Shown in pieces: positions 6,656 through 13,749 of a stretch of DNA of 19,811 nucleotides; positions within the stretch are counted from its first letter, which is position 1, and every line of letters begins with the position of its first letter. This DNA comes from Nocardioides sp. (GTDB taxonomy: Bacteria; Actinomycetota; Actinomycetes; Propionibacteriales; Nocardioidaceae). The DNA is taken from the NCBI GenBank assembly GCA_031177735.1, contig JAPSKJ010000017.1:1-19811 (forward strand), read 5' to 3'. Below the pieces are notes generated by a model. The model was given only the letters and a program-made list of their open reading frames with translations. It was not told the DNA's origin and made no database searches. The position numbers were made by a program, and so were the translations under genes.

Positions 6656-8068
6656 GTGGGCAAGACGCTGGCGGAGAAGGTGTGGGACGAGCACGTCGTC
6701 CGCTCGACGCCTGGGGAGCCGGACCTCCTCTTCATCGACCTCCACCTCATCCACGAGGTCACCAGCCCGCAGGCCTTCGAGGGTTTGCGACTGGCCGGTC
6801 GCCGGGTGCGCCGCCCCGACCTGACCCTGGCCACCGAGGACCACAACGTCCCGACGCTGGACTGGGACAAGCCGATCGCCGACCCCGTCAGCCGCACGCA
6901 GGTCGAGACCCTGCGCAAGAACGCCGAGGAGTTCGGCGTGCGGCTGCACCCCCTCGGTGACGTCGAGCAGGGCATCGTGCACGTCGTCGGACCGCAGCTG
7001 GGGCTGACCCAGCCCGGCATGACGATCGTGTGCGGCGACTCGCACACCTCCACCCACGGCGCCTTCGGTGCGATCGCGTTCGGCATCGGCACCTCGGAGG
7101 TCGAGCACGTCCTCGCCACCCAGACGCTGCCGCAGGCCAAGCCCAAGACCATGGCCGTGACGGTCGAGGGCAGCCTGCCCGAGGGCGTCACCGCGAAGGA
7201 CCTCATCCTCACCCTGATCAGCAAGACCGGCACCGGTGGCGGCCAGGGCTACATCGTGGAGTACCGCGGCCAGGCCATCCGCGAGCTCTCCATGGAGGCC
7301 CGGATGACGATCTGCAACATGAGCATCGAGTGGGGAGCCAAGGCCGGCCTGATCGCCCCCGACGAGACCACGTTCGCCTACATCGAGGGCAAGCCGCACG
7401 CGCCGAAGGGCGCCGACTGGGACGCCGCCGTCGCGCACTGGCGGACCCTGGTCACCGACGCCGACGCGGTCTTCGACAAGGAGATCGTGCTCGACGCGGG
7501 CGAGATCACCCCGTTCGTCACGTGGGGCACCAACCCCGGTCAGGGCGCGCCGCTGGGCGCGGCGGTGCCCTCGCCCGAGGACTTCGCCGACGAGCAGGAC
7601 CGGATCGCCGCCGAGAAGGCACTGGCCTACATGGGCCTGAAGGCCGGCACCCCGCTGCGCGAGGTCAAGGTCGACACCGTCTTCATCGGCTCGTGCACCA
7701 ACGGCCGGATCGAGGACCTGCGCACGGCCGCCGAGGTCATCAAGGGCCACAAGGTCGCCCCCGACACCCGCTTGCTCGTCGTCCCCGGCTCGGTGCGGGT
7801 GCGGATGCAGGCCGAGCAGGAGGGCCTCGACGTGGTCTTCAAGGAGGCTGGCGCGGAGTGGCGCGGCGCCGGCTGCTCGATGTGCTTGGGCATGAACCCC
7901 GACACCCTGCAGCCCGGTGAGCGCAGCGCGTCCACCTCCAACCGCAACTTCGAGGGACGACAGGGCAAGGGTGGGCGCACCCACCTGGTGTCCGTGCCGG
8001 TCGCCGCCGCCACCGCGGTCCGCGGCACGCTGTCCTCGCCCGCCGACCTCGTGCCCGCTCACGCCTGA
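6656..8068 (+). CDS. leuC: 3-isopropylmalate dehydratase, large subunit
   Basis: 470 residues from a GTG with GAGGAG 7 bases upstream. With LeuD it isomerises 2-isopropylmalate to 3-isopropylmalate in leucine synthesis, using a [4Fe-4S] cluster. The cluster ligands are C347 (GSCTNGR) and C407/C410 (GCSMCLG), at the same residue numbers as I recall for E. coli LeuC. Aconitase-family motifs CGDSHTSTHGAFG (about 126-138) and the C-terminal SNRNFEGRQG (about 428-437) are intact. leuD follows after 17 bases. No leucine-rich leader peptide or attenuator is visible between the promoter region and the start, so control is probably by the divergent NdgR. Confidence 0.98.
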   Translation: MGKTLAEKVWDEHVVRSTPGEPDLLFIDLHLIHEVTSPQAFEGLRLAGRRVRRPDLTLATEDHNVPTLDWDKPIADPVSRTQVETLRKNAEEFGVRLHPLGDVEQGIVHVVGPQLGLTQPGMTIVCGDSHTSTHGAFGAIAFGIGTSEVEHVLATQTLPQAKPKTMAVTVEGSLPEGVTAKDLILTLISKTGTGGGQGYIVEYRGQAIRELSMEARMTICNMSIEWGAKAGLIAPDETTFAYIEGKPHAPKGADWDAAVAHWRTLVTDADAVFDKEIVLDAGEITPFVTWGTNPGQGAPLGAAVPSPEDFADEQDRIAAEKALAYMGLKAGTPLREVKVDTVFIGSCTNGRIEDLRTAAEVIKGHKVAPDTRLLVVPGSVRVRMQAEQEGLDVVFKEAGAEWRGAGCSMCLGMNPDTLQPGERSASTSNRNFEGRQGKGGRTHLVSVPVAAATAVRGTLSSPADLVPAHA

Positions 8069-8085
8069 CCTCGAGGAGATCTCCG

Positions 8086-8685
8086 ATGGAGAAGTTCACC
8101 ACCCACACCGGCGTCGGCGTCCCGCTGCGGCGCAGCAACGTCGACACCGACCAGATCATCCCCGCGGTCTACCTCAAGCGCGTCTCCCGCACCGGCTTCG
8201 AGGACGGCCTGTTCGCCGCCTGGCGCAACGACCCCGGGTTCGTCCTCAACAAGCCGGAGTACGCCGCCGGCTCGGTGCTCGTCGCGGGTCCCGACTTCGG
8301 CACCGGCAGCTCCCGGGAGCACGCCGTGTGGGCCCTGCAGGACTACGGCTTCAAGGCCGTGGTCAGCGCCCGCTTCGGTGACATCTTCCGCGGCAACTCC
8401 GGGAAGGCCGGTCTGGTCGCCGCCCAGGTGGACGAGAAGGTCGTCCAGCGGCTCTGGGACTACCTCGACGAGCACCCCGGTGCGACGGTGACCGTCGACC
8501 TGGAGTCACGCACCGTCCGCGCGGGGGAGGGGCCCGACGCGATCGAGGACTCCTTCGACATCGACGACTACACCCGCTGGCGGCTGCTCGAGGGCCTCGA
8601 CGACATCGGCATCACACTGAGCCACGCCGACGACATCGCCGCCTACGAGGCGACCCGGCCGAGCTGGAAGCCGGCGACGCTCTGA
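8086..8685 (+). CDS. leuD: 3-isopropylmalate dehydratase, small subunit
   Basis: 199 residues from an ATG with GAGGAG 7 bases upstream. It is the swivelling domain partner of LeuC and shapes the substrate pocket. Family motifs are intact: RSNVDTDQIIPAVYLK (about 16-31), GPDFGTGSSREHAVWAL (about 68-84) and the FGDIFRGNSGKAGL segment. It is co-transcribed with leuC. The transcript probably ends in the hairpins that follow at once. Confidence 0.98.
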   Translation: MEKFTTHTGVGVPLRRSNVDTDQIIPAVYLKRVSRTGFEDGLFAAWRNDPGFVLNKPEYAAGSVLVAGPDFGTGSSREHAVWALQDYGFKAVVSARFGDIFRGNSGKAGLVAAQVDEKVVQRLWDYLDEHPGATVTVDLESRTVRAGEGPDAIEDSFDIDDYTRWRLLEGLDDIGITLSHADDIAAYEATRPSWKPATL

Positions 8686-8691
8686 GCGACC

Positions 8692-8709
8692 TCCTGCCGA
8701 CGGGCAGGA
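8692..8709 (+). terminator. Short hairpin after leuD
   Basis: A 7-bp stem (T+CCTGCC at 8692-8698 with GGCAGG+A at 8703-8709) closes a GACG loop, 7 bases after the leuD stop. It is the first of four consecutive hairpins. Confidence 0.45.
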
Positions 8710-8730
8710 ACTCCCCGGTGTGGTGCCGGA

Positions 8731-8771
8731 CAGTGGTGGGGTGGTGACCGATGGTCGCCACCCCACCACTG
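8731..8771 (+). terminator. Strong hairpin terminator of leuCD
   Basis: A perfect 14-bp stem (8731-8744 with 8758-8771) is continued, after one mismatch, by GACC/GGTC around a GAT loop. There is no T tract. This is the best candidate for the end of the leuCD transcript. Confidence 0.8.
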
Positions 8772-8775
8772 CGTG

Positions 8776-8837
8776 ACCGGTCCGGTCGGTGGTGCGGGGA
8801 AGTCCGGACCGGTGTCGACACACCCCACTGTGCCGAC
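8776..8837 (+). repeat. Two further inverted repeats in the leuD-hup spacer
   Basis: ACCGGTCCGG (8776-8785) and CCGGACCGGT (8804-8813) form perfect 10-bp arms. They are followed at once by a hairpin of GTCG-A-CACA with TGTG-C-CGAC (8814-8837). They may be extra terminators or part of a structured RNA. From 8838 to 8965 I see nothing recognisable. Confidence 0.5.
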
Positions 8838-8965
8838 GGCTTCTGAGACGCAGCCACGGGCGCGTGAGTTGCCCTCACCTCGCTCGCGATCCCGCGGATG
8901 TGCCCGCTGCGGGCCGGCCGGGCGCCCGATACGGCGCTTTCCCGCGTTTTTCCCGGCGTTGGTGA

Positions 8966-8994
8966 TTGTCGAGTTCCCCGCGCGTGCCTAGCGT
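8966..8994 (+). promoter_or_regulatory. Promoter of hup
   Basis: TTGTCG (8966-8971), a 17-nt spacer, then TAGCGT (8989-8994). The predicted start near 9001 gives a leader of about 65 nt. This fits a strongly expressed HU gene. Confidence 0.6.
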
Positions 8995-9065
8995 GCGAAC
9001 AGGGAAGTCGAGCACGGGCTCGGCCCAGAAGTCCGGCTCACCGCAGTCCGGCCGAAAGGTAGAAC

Positions 9066-9992
9066 GTGAACAAGACACAGCTCATCGACGCGCTGGCCGC
9101 GCGTTTCGAGGGGAACCGCAAGCTGGCCGCCCACGCTCTGGACTCGGTGATCGACACCATCACCCGCGAGGTCGCCCGGGGTGAGAAGGTCGCCATCACC
9201 GGCTTCGGCTCGTTCGAGAAGCGCGCCCGTCCGGCTCGCACGGTGCGCAACCCGCGCACCGGTGAGCAGATGAAGACCAAGAAGACCTCGGTGCCGAAGT
9301 TCACCGCGGGCGCCGACCTCAAGGGCTTCGTCTCGGGTGCCAAGAAGCTGCCGAAGCTGACCTTGCCCTCGATGCCGGCGCTGCCGACCCCGAGGACCGC
9401 TGCCGCGGCTGCCACCAAGTCGACCGCCGCCGCCAAGAAGACCGCCGCCCGCGCCGCGGGCGCGGTCAAGGGCGCCACCGCCAAGAAGACATCGACCGCG
9501 ACGCCTCCGGTGGAGACGACGTCGACCACGCCCGCCAAGAAGTCGCCGGCGAAGAAGGCCTCCACCGCATCGGCCACCACCAAGGCGCCCGCCACGAAGG
9601 CGCCCGCCACGTCGCCCACGGCGAAGAGCACCCCCAGCAAGTCGACGGCCAGCAAGTCGACGGCCAGCAAGTCGACGGCCAGCAAGTCGACGGCCAGCAA
9701 GTCGACGCCCAGCAAGTCGACGGCAAGCAAGTCGACGCCCAGCAAGTCGACGGTCAGCAAGTCGACGGCCAGCAAGTCGACGGCCAGCAAGTCGACGGCC
9801 AGCAAGTCCACGCCCAGCAAGTCGACCCCGACCGAGACCACCGCCGCCAAGAGCACGACGAGCAAGTCGACGCCCGCCAAGACGACGGCCGCCAAGACGA
9901 CGACCGCCAAGACGACGACCGCCAAGAAGGCGCCGGCCAAGAAGGCGCCCACCTCCTCGACCGCCAAGAAGGCCGCCGCCAAGAAGGCTTGA
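9066..9992 (+). CDS. hup: HU family nucleoid protein with long Lys/Ala/Thr-rich histone-H1-like tail
   Basis: 308 residues from a GTG preceded by AAAGGT. Residues 1 to about 90 are a complete HU domain (NKTQLIDALAAR start, GFGSFEKRARPARTVRNPRTGE around the DNA-wrapping arm). The rest is a low-complexity basic tail with KK, AKK, SKST and AKTT motifs, like HupB of mycobacteria and Hlp/HupS of other actinobacteria, but longer than I would expect. Residues 191-255 are 13 tandem SKST(A/P/V) units. The domain bends and bridges DNA; the tail should add non-specific DNA compaction. Ser, Thr and Lys residues in the repeats are possible modification sites (inference). It is monocistronic, between its own promoter and a strong terminator. 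Confidence 0.95.
   Translation: MNKTQLIDALAARFEGNRKLAAHALDSVIDTITREVARGEKVAITGFGSFEKRARPARTVRNPRTGEQMKTKKTSVPKFTAGADLKGFVSGAKKLPKLTLPSMPALPTPRTAAAAATKSTAAAKKTAARAAGAVKGATAKKTSTATPPVETTSTTPAKKSPAKKASTASATTKAPATKAPATSPTAKSTPSKSTASKSTASKSTASKSTASKSTPSKSTASKSTPSKSTVSKSTASKSTASKSTASKSTPSKSTPTETTAAKSTTSKSTPAKTTAAKTTTAKTTTAKKAPAKKAPTSSTAKKAAAKKA
9636..9830 (+). repeat. 13 tandem 15-bp repeats inside hup
   Basis: The unit is AGCAAGTCGACGGCC (Ser-Lys-Ser-Thr-Ala), repeated 13 times with few changes; the last residue is Ala, Pro or Val. Nearly every unit carries GTCGAC; one has GTCCAC. Near identity at the DNA level points to recent expansion and likely length variation between strains. Confidence 0.95.
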
Positions 9993-10002
9993 TCCGGGCC
10001 GA

Positions 10003-10042
10003 GCAGCGCGGGCCGGCCTCCGCGGAGGACGGCCCGCGCTGC
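10003..10042. terminator. Nested bidirectional terminator between hup and cofC
   Basis: A perfect 12-bp outer stem (10003-10014 with 10031-10042) encloses an inner CCTCC/GGAGG pairing. It sits between convergent hup and cofC, 10 bases after the hup stop and 24 before the cofC stop, so it can end both transcripts. Confidence 0.85.
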
Positions 10043-10066
10043 CGCCCGACCGCGCCGGGCGAACCG

Positions 10067-10696
10067 TCAGACGGCCAGTCCGAGGGCGGCGATCGCCTCG
10101 CGCGTGTGTCGTCCCAGACCGAGCGCAGCGGCCGCCTGCAGAGCCTCCTCGTCATCGACGTCGTGGCGCAGCGTGGGCAGCGCCCCGTCGACCGGGTGCG
10201 CCCCGAAGACTTCGTGCAACCCGCGCGAGCCGGGCCCGAACCGAGGCTCGAAGGCGGGAAGAGGCGCGGTGTAGAGCGTCGTGCCGACCCCGTCGGCGTC
10301 GGCGACGTACGCCGACGCGCCGGTCGCCACCGATGCCAGGGCCGCGTCGAGGTCGGTCGGGTCGAGGGCGGGCAGGTCGGCGCACAGGGCGACGGGGGCC
10401 AGGTCGGGCCACCGACGGTGCGCCTCCGCGGCGGCCTGGCGCAGGCTGCCGTTGAGGTCGTCCGACACGCCGTCGGGGATCGCGGCGCAGCCGAGCCGGC
10501 CCAGCACGACCGAGACGGCCACGTCGTCGGTCACCACCAGCACGGCGCCGACCTCGCTCGAGGCCAGGCACGCCGCGGCTGTGTCGAGCGCGAACGCCCG
10601 CGCGAGACTGCGCCGGGTCTCATCGCCGAGCCCCGACAGGCGGGACTTGGCGATGGCGAGCGGCTTGACGGGCAGGAGGGCTGCGAATCGCGACAT
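10067..10696 (-). CDS. cofC: 2-phospho-L-lactate (or phosphoenolpyruvate) guanylyltransferase, coenzyme F420 pathway
   Basis: 209 residues. CofC/FbiD joins GMP to phospholactate or phosphoenolpyruvate, the activated side chain for F420. It is a small nucleotidyltransferase-like fold. Visible motifs: LLPVKPLAIAKSRL near the N-terminus (KxxxxAKTRL type), LCADLPAL (about 102-109), the DADGVGTTL segment and FEPRFGPGSRGLHEVFGA, all matching FbiD as I know it. Starts within MEVMSRF compete: the ATG at 10696 has GGAGG only 2 bases away, while the ATG at 10705 has GGAGA directly abutting. No other F420 gene is in the window; the gene neighbours hup and plsC-gpsA in many actinobacteria. Confidence 0.9.
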   Translation of the reverse strand: MSRFAALLPVKPLAIAKSRLSGLGDETRRSLARAFALDTAAACLASSEVGAVLVVTDDVAVSVVLGRLGCAAIPDGVSDDLNGSLRQAAAEAHRRWPDLAPVALCADLPALDPTDLDAALASVATGASAYVADADGVGTTLYTAPLPAFEPRFGPGSRGLHEVFGAHPVDGALPTLRHDVDDEEALQAAAALGLGRHTREAIAALGLAV

Positions 10697-10799
10697 CACC
10701 TCCATTCTCCGCGGCCGCGTCGACAGCCTCGACGCCAGGGTCTGCCGTGGACGCGGGCGCGAGGCCGATCGCTTCTGCGCGGGGGTCCGCGTGGACGAG

Positions 10800-10811
10800 T
10801 AGCCTGCGCTC
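10800..10811 (+). promoter_or_regulatory. Candidate leaderless -10 of the plsC-gpsA operon
   Basis: TAGCCT (10800-10805) is followed by 6 nt and then the GTG start. No ribosome site precedes this GTG. The -35 region is not recognisable. Confidence 0.4.
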
Positions 10812-11609
10812 GTGGGTAAGTACCGGAAGCTGAATCGCAAGCGGGGCTGGGCGTGGTGGCTCGCCGTCCCCATCGTCAAGCCAGTCCTGCTGGCGACGAC
10901 GAAACAGGCCTGGGACGGTGGCGAGAAGATCCCCGCGACGGGTGGGTGCATCCTGGCGCTCAACCACGTCTCGCACGCCGACCCGCTCACGGCGGCCCAC
11001 ATCGTGTGGGACCACGGGCGGATCCCGCGTTACCTGGCGAAGGCCGGCCTGTTCAAGAACAAGGCGTTCGGGTTCTTCCTGCGGGCGGCCGGCCAGATCC
11101 CCGTCGAGCGGAGCTCCGCGGGTGCGCGCGCCTTCGACGCCGCCGTCGAGGCGGTCAACCGGGGCGAGATCATCGTGGTCTACGTGGAGGGCTCGATCAC
11201 CAAGGACCCCGCCGGGTGGCCGATGGTCGGCAAGTCCGGCGCGGCGCGGATCGCGCTCGCAACCGGCGCGCCGGTCATCCCGGTCGGTCAGTGGGGCGCC
11301 CAGGAGCTGCTGCCGGCGTACTCCACCAAGCCGAACCTCAAGGGGCGCAAGACCATCCGGATGAAGGTCGGCGACCCGGTCGACCTCTCCGACCTCGTGG
11401 GCCAGGACCCGACGGCGGCGGTCGTCAGGCAGGCCACCGACCGGATCATGCAGGCGATCGTGCGCCTGGTCGCCGACGTGCGCGGCGAGGAGCCGCCGGC
11501 GGAGCTGTTCGACCCGCGCAAGGCCGGCGTCAGCGCCGTCGGCAACCCCCGCAAGAAGCGCAAGGACGCCAAGGGCCCCCAGGATCCCGACAGCCGGGAG
11601 GCTTCGTGA
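10812..11609 (+). CDS. 1-acyl-sn-glycerol-3-phosphate acyltransferase (PlsC-like)
   Basis: 265 residues from a GTG. The family transfers an acyl chain to lysophosphatidic acid to make phosphatidic acid at the membrane. The catalytic NHVSHAD (NHX4D, residues 51-57) and the substrate-binding VYVEGSITKDP block (EGT-like, about 134-144) are present, with APVIPVGQWGA further on. A hydrophobic segment lies at about 13-30. The C-terminus is Lys/Arg-rich (PRKKRKDAK). It overlaps gpsA, which makes the glycerol-3-phosphate at the head of the same pathway, supporting a phospholipid role. The exact acyl donor and acceptor are not determined. Confidence 0.92.
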   Translation: MGKYRKLNRKRGWAWWLAVPIVKPVLLATTKQAWDGGEKIPATGGCILALNHVSHADPLTAAHIVWDHGRIPRYLAKAGLFKNKAFGFFLRAAGQIPVERSSAGARAFDAAVEAVNRGEIIVVYVEGSITKDPAGWPMVGKSGAARIALATGAPVIPVGQWGAQELLPAYSTKPNLKGRKTIRMKVGDPVDLSDLVGQDPTAAVVRQATDRIMQAIVRLVADVRGEEPPAELFDPRKAGVSAVGNPRKKRKDAKGPQDPDSREAS

Positions 11610-12610
11610 CAGGGAAGGTCGCGGTCTTCGGCTCCGGCTCGTGGGGCACCGCCTTCTCGATCGTGCTGGCCGACGGCGGCAACGAGGTGACCATGTGGGC
11701 GCGCCGCGAGGAGCTCGCTGCAGCGATCACCGAGACCCGGGAGAACCCCGACTACCTCCCGGGGATCGAGCTGCCGCCGGCCATCACCGCCACCCACGAC
11801 GTCGAGAAGGCCCTGCACGGCGCCGACCTGGTGGTCCTCGCGGTGCCGAGCCAGTCGCTGCGGGAGAACCTCACCGAGTGGGCGCCCTTCGTCGAGCCCG
11901 ACGCGGTGTTCATGTCGCTGATGAAGGGCGTCGAGCTCGGCACCCTCAACCGGATGAGCGAGGTCATCGGCGAGGTCACCGGCGCGGGTCCCGAGCGGAT
12001 CTCCGTGGTGAGCGGCCCCAACCTGGCCAAGGAGATCGCCCGCCGCGAGCCCGCGGCCTCGGTGGTCGCCTGTGCCGACGAGGACGTCGCCCGGGTGCTG
12101 CAGCAGCGGGTCCACTCGCCCGCGTTCCGGCCCTACACCAGCACCGACGTCCTCGGCTGCGAGCTCGGCGGCGCCTACAAGAACGTGGTCGGCATCGCGG
12201 TCGGCATCGTGGTCGGCATGGGTTTCGGCGACAACACCACGGCGTCGGTGATCACCCGCGGACTGGCGGAGACCGCCCGGCTCGCGATGAAGCTGGGCGC
12301 CAACCCGCTCACCCTGATGGGGCTGGCCGGCCTGGGCGACCTGGTGGCCACCTGCTCCTCGCCGCTGTCGCGCAACCGCACCTTCGGCGAGAACCTCGGC
12401 AAGGGGATGACGGCGGCCGAGATCTATGCGACGACCCGGCAGGTCGCCGAGGGCGCCAAGTCGTGCGCCTCGCTGCGCGCGCTGGCCGAGCGGCACGGGG
12501 TCGACGCGCCGCTGGCGGAGTACGTCGACGACGTGGTCGCCGGGCGGATGACCGCTCAGCAGATGATGGACCGCACCCTGGCGCGCTCCACGAAGTCCGA
12601 GCTCGACTAG
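11606..12610 (+). CDS. gpsA: Glycerol-3-phosphate dehydrogenase [NAD(P)+]
   Basis: 334 residues. The GTG at 11606 overlaps the plsC stop (GTGA) and has GGGAGG 5 bases upstream. It reduces dihydroxyacetone phosphate to sn-glycerol-3-phosphate for phospholipids. The NAD(P)-binding GSGSWGTA motif is at 9-16, MKGVE with K107 in the middle, SGPNLAKEI (136-144), and the catalytic lysine is K192 in ELGGAYKNVVGIAVG. GLGDLVATCSSPLSRNR follows. Length is normal. It is translationally coupled to the PlsC-like gene and converges on the PLP-enzyme gene with only 22 bases between stops and no visible hairpin. Confidence 0.97.
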   Translation: MTGKVAVFGSGSWGTAFSIVLADGGNEVTMWARREELAAAITETRENPDYLPGIELPPAITATHDVEKALHGADLVVLAVPSQSLRENLTEWAPFVEPDAVFMSLMKGVELGTLNRMSEVIGEVTGAGPERISVVSGPNLAKEIARREPAASVVACADEDVARVLQQRVHSPAFRPYTSTDVLGCELGGAYKNVVGIAVGIVVGMGFGDNTTASVITRGLAETARLAMKLGANPLTLMGLAGLGDLVATCSSPLSRNRTFGENLGKGMTAAEIYATTRQVAEGAKSCASLRALAERHGVDAPLAEYVDDVVAGRMTAQQMMDRTLARSTKSELD

Positions 12611-12632
12611 GGCCCGACCGGAGAGGGGCGCC

Positions 12633-13694
12633 TCAGGGCAGGTCGTCGAGCGCGGCGCGCAGGTCCTCCCAGAGGTCCTCGACGTCCTCGATCCCCACGC
12701 TGAGCCGCACCAGGCCCTCGGGGATCGTGGCCGGCTCGGCCTTCCAGCGGCGCCGCCGCTCCAGGGTCGACTCCACGCCGCCGAGCGAGGTGGCGTGCAA
12801 CCACAGCGAGGTCGAGCGCACCAGCAGGTCCGCCCGGTCGGCGTCGGGCAGCACCACCGACACGATGGCGCCGAAGCCCGGGTAGCGGACGTGGTCGACC
12901 GCGGGGTGGTCGGCGAGCCGGGCAGCGAGCGTGGCGGCGTTGGCGGAGGCGCGCTCGACGCGGAGCGGAAGCGTGCGCAGCCCCCGCAGGGCGAGGAACG
13001 TCTCGAACGGACCCGGCACGGCCCCCAGCAGGTCGCGGCGGCCCTTGAGCACCCCGAACAGCTCGTCGGAGGCGGTCACGACGGCGCCCATCAGCACGTC
13101 GGAGTGGCCGGCGATGAACTTCGTCGCGGAGTGCAGCACGATGTCGGCGCCCAGCGCGAGCGGCTGCTGGAGCACCGGGGTCGCGAAGGTGTTGTCGACG
13201 ACGACGTACGCCCCGGCCTCGTGGGCGGCCGCGCAGATCGCCTCGATGTCGGCGACCTCCAGCGCAGGGTTGGTGGGGGACTCCACCCAGACCAGGGCCG
13301 CGTCGTCGCAGGCGGCGACGACGGCGGCGGTGTCGGTGACGTCGACCAGACGGGTGCGGATCCGGCCGCGCGACTCCAGGTCGGCGAGCGCCAGCAATGT
13401 GCCGGTGTAGGAGTGCGCGGGCGCCACCACCGTCGCCTCCAGGCCGACCAGGTCGAGCACCGTCGTCACCGCCGCCATGCCGGAGGCGAAGGACAGCGCG
13501 CGGCCACCCTCGAGCGCTCCGAGCGCCTCCTCGAAGGCCTGCCAGGAGGGGTTGCCGTAGCGGCCGTACTCCACGTCGCCACCGGCGACGTAGGTCGACG
13601 CCATCGTGATCGGCACGTTGAGCGGCTGGTCGGCCTCACGTGACGGGCGCCCGGCGTGGACGGCGATGGTGGCGGGCTTCCGAGGGGCGACCAT
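12633..13694 (-). CDS. Cys/Met metabolism PLP-dependent enzyme (cystathionine gamma-lyase/synthase family)
   Basis: 353 residues from the ATG at 13694. The PLP lysine is K192 in LHSATKFIAGHSD; D167 (VVVDNTF) binds the pyridine ring, Y96 should stack on it, and EYGRYGNP (42-49) is the phosphate-binding segment from the neighbouring subunit. SLGGVES and GLVRLSVGIEDVEDL near the C-terminus are typical. The protein is about 30-45 residues shorter than usual members, and the usual EHPxxMTH segment after SLGGVES is replaced by a basic LERRRRWKAEP stretch. Whether it is a lyase, synthase or methionine gamma-lyase cannot be settled by eye. A long frame upstream is antisense to murF and is not part of the gene. 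Confidence 0.88.
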   Translation of the reverse strand: MVAPRKPATIAVHAGRPSREADQPLNVPITMASTYVAGGDVEYGRYGNPSWQAFEEALGALEGGRALSFASGMAAVTTVLDLVGLEATVVAPAHSYTGTLLALADLESRGRIRTRLVDVTDTAAVVAACDDAALVWVESPTNPALEVADIEAICAAAHEAGAYVVVDNTFATPVLQQPLALGADIVLHSATKFIAGHSDVLMGAVVTASDELFGVLKGRRDLLGAVPGPFETFLALRGLRTLPLRVERASANAATLAARLADHPAVDHVRYPGFGAIVSVVLPDADRADLLVRSTSLWLHATSLGGVESTLERRRRWKAEPATIPEGLVRLSVGIEDVEDLWEDLRAALDDLP

Positions 13695-13701
13695 GCCGCA
13701 C

Positions 13702-13711
13702 AGACTAGGCT
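13702..13711. promoter_or_regulatory. Overlapping face-to-face -10 boxes between the PLP-enzyme gene and murF
   Basis: AGACTAGGCT carries TAGTCT on the minus strand (13707-13702), 7 nt before the ATG at 13694, and TAGGCT on the plus strand (13706-13711), 8 nt before an ATG at 13720. Both would give leaderless mRNAs and share two base pairs. The -35 regions are weak. Confidence 0.45.
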
Positions 13712-13719
13712 GCAGCCCC

Positions 13720-13749
13720 ATGACACTCGCGCCCGGGACGACGTCGTGA
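13720..13749 (+). CDS. Possible 9-codon leaderless ORF coupled to murF
   Basis: ATG at 13720 opens a frame MTLAPGTTS whose TGA (13747-13749) overlaps the murF GTG (13746-13748) in a GTGA junction. The ATG lies 8 nt after a candidate -10 (TAGGCT). murF has no convincing ribosome site, so this ORF could bring ribosomes to it by coupling. The peptide has no obvious regulatory codon run. It may instead be chance. Confidence 0.3.
   Translation: MTLAPGTTS

Noticed and set aside
6557..8062. 501-residue open frame antisense to leuC
   Set aside because: No recognisable domain; leuC on the other strand is complete with all cluster cysteines.
8843..8848. CTGAGA, considered as part of a TPP riboswitch
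   Set aside because: The rest of the conserved TPP core is absent, and the site is before hup, not a thiamine gene. The thiL spacer also has no TPP core.
9636..9830. Repeat array considered as a CRISPR
   Set aside because: Units are contiguous 15-mers without spacers and are in frame within a real protein.
9038..9982. 314-residue antisense frame with LLAVDLLAVDLL repeats
   Set aside because: It is the reverse translation of the SKSTA repeats in hup; no independent evidence of coding.
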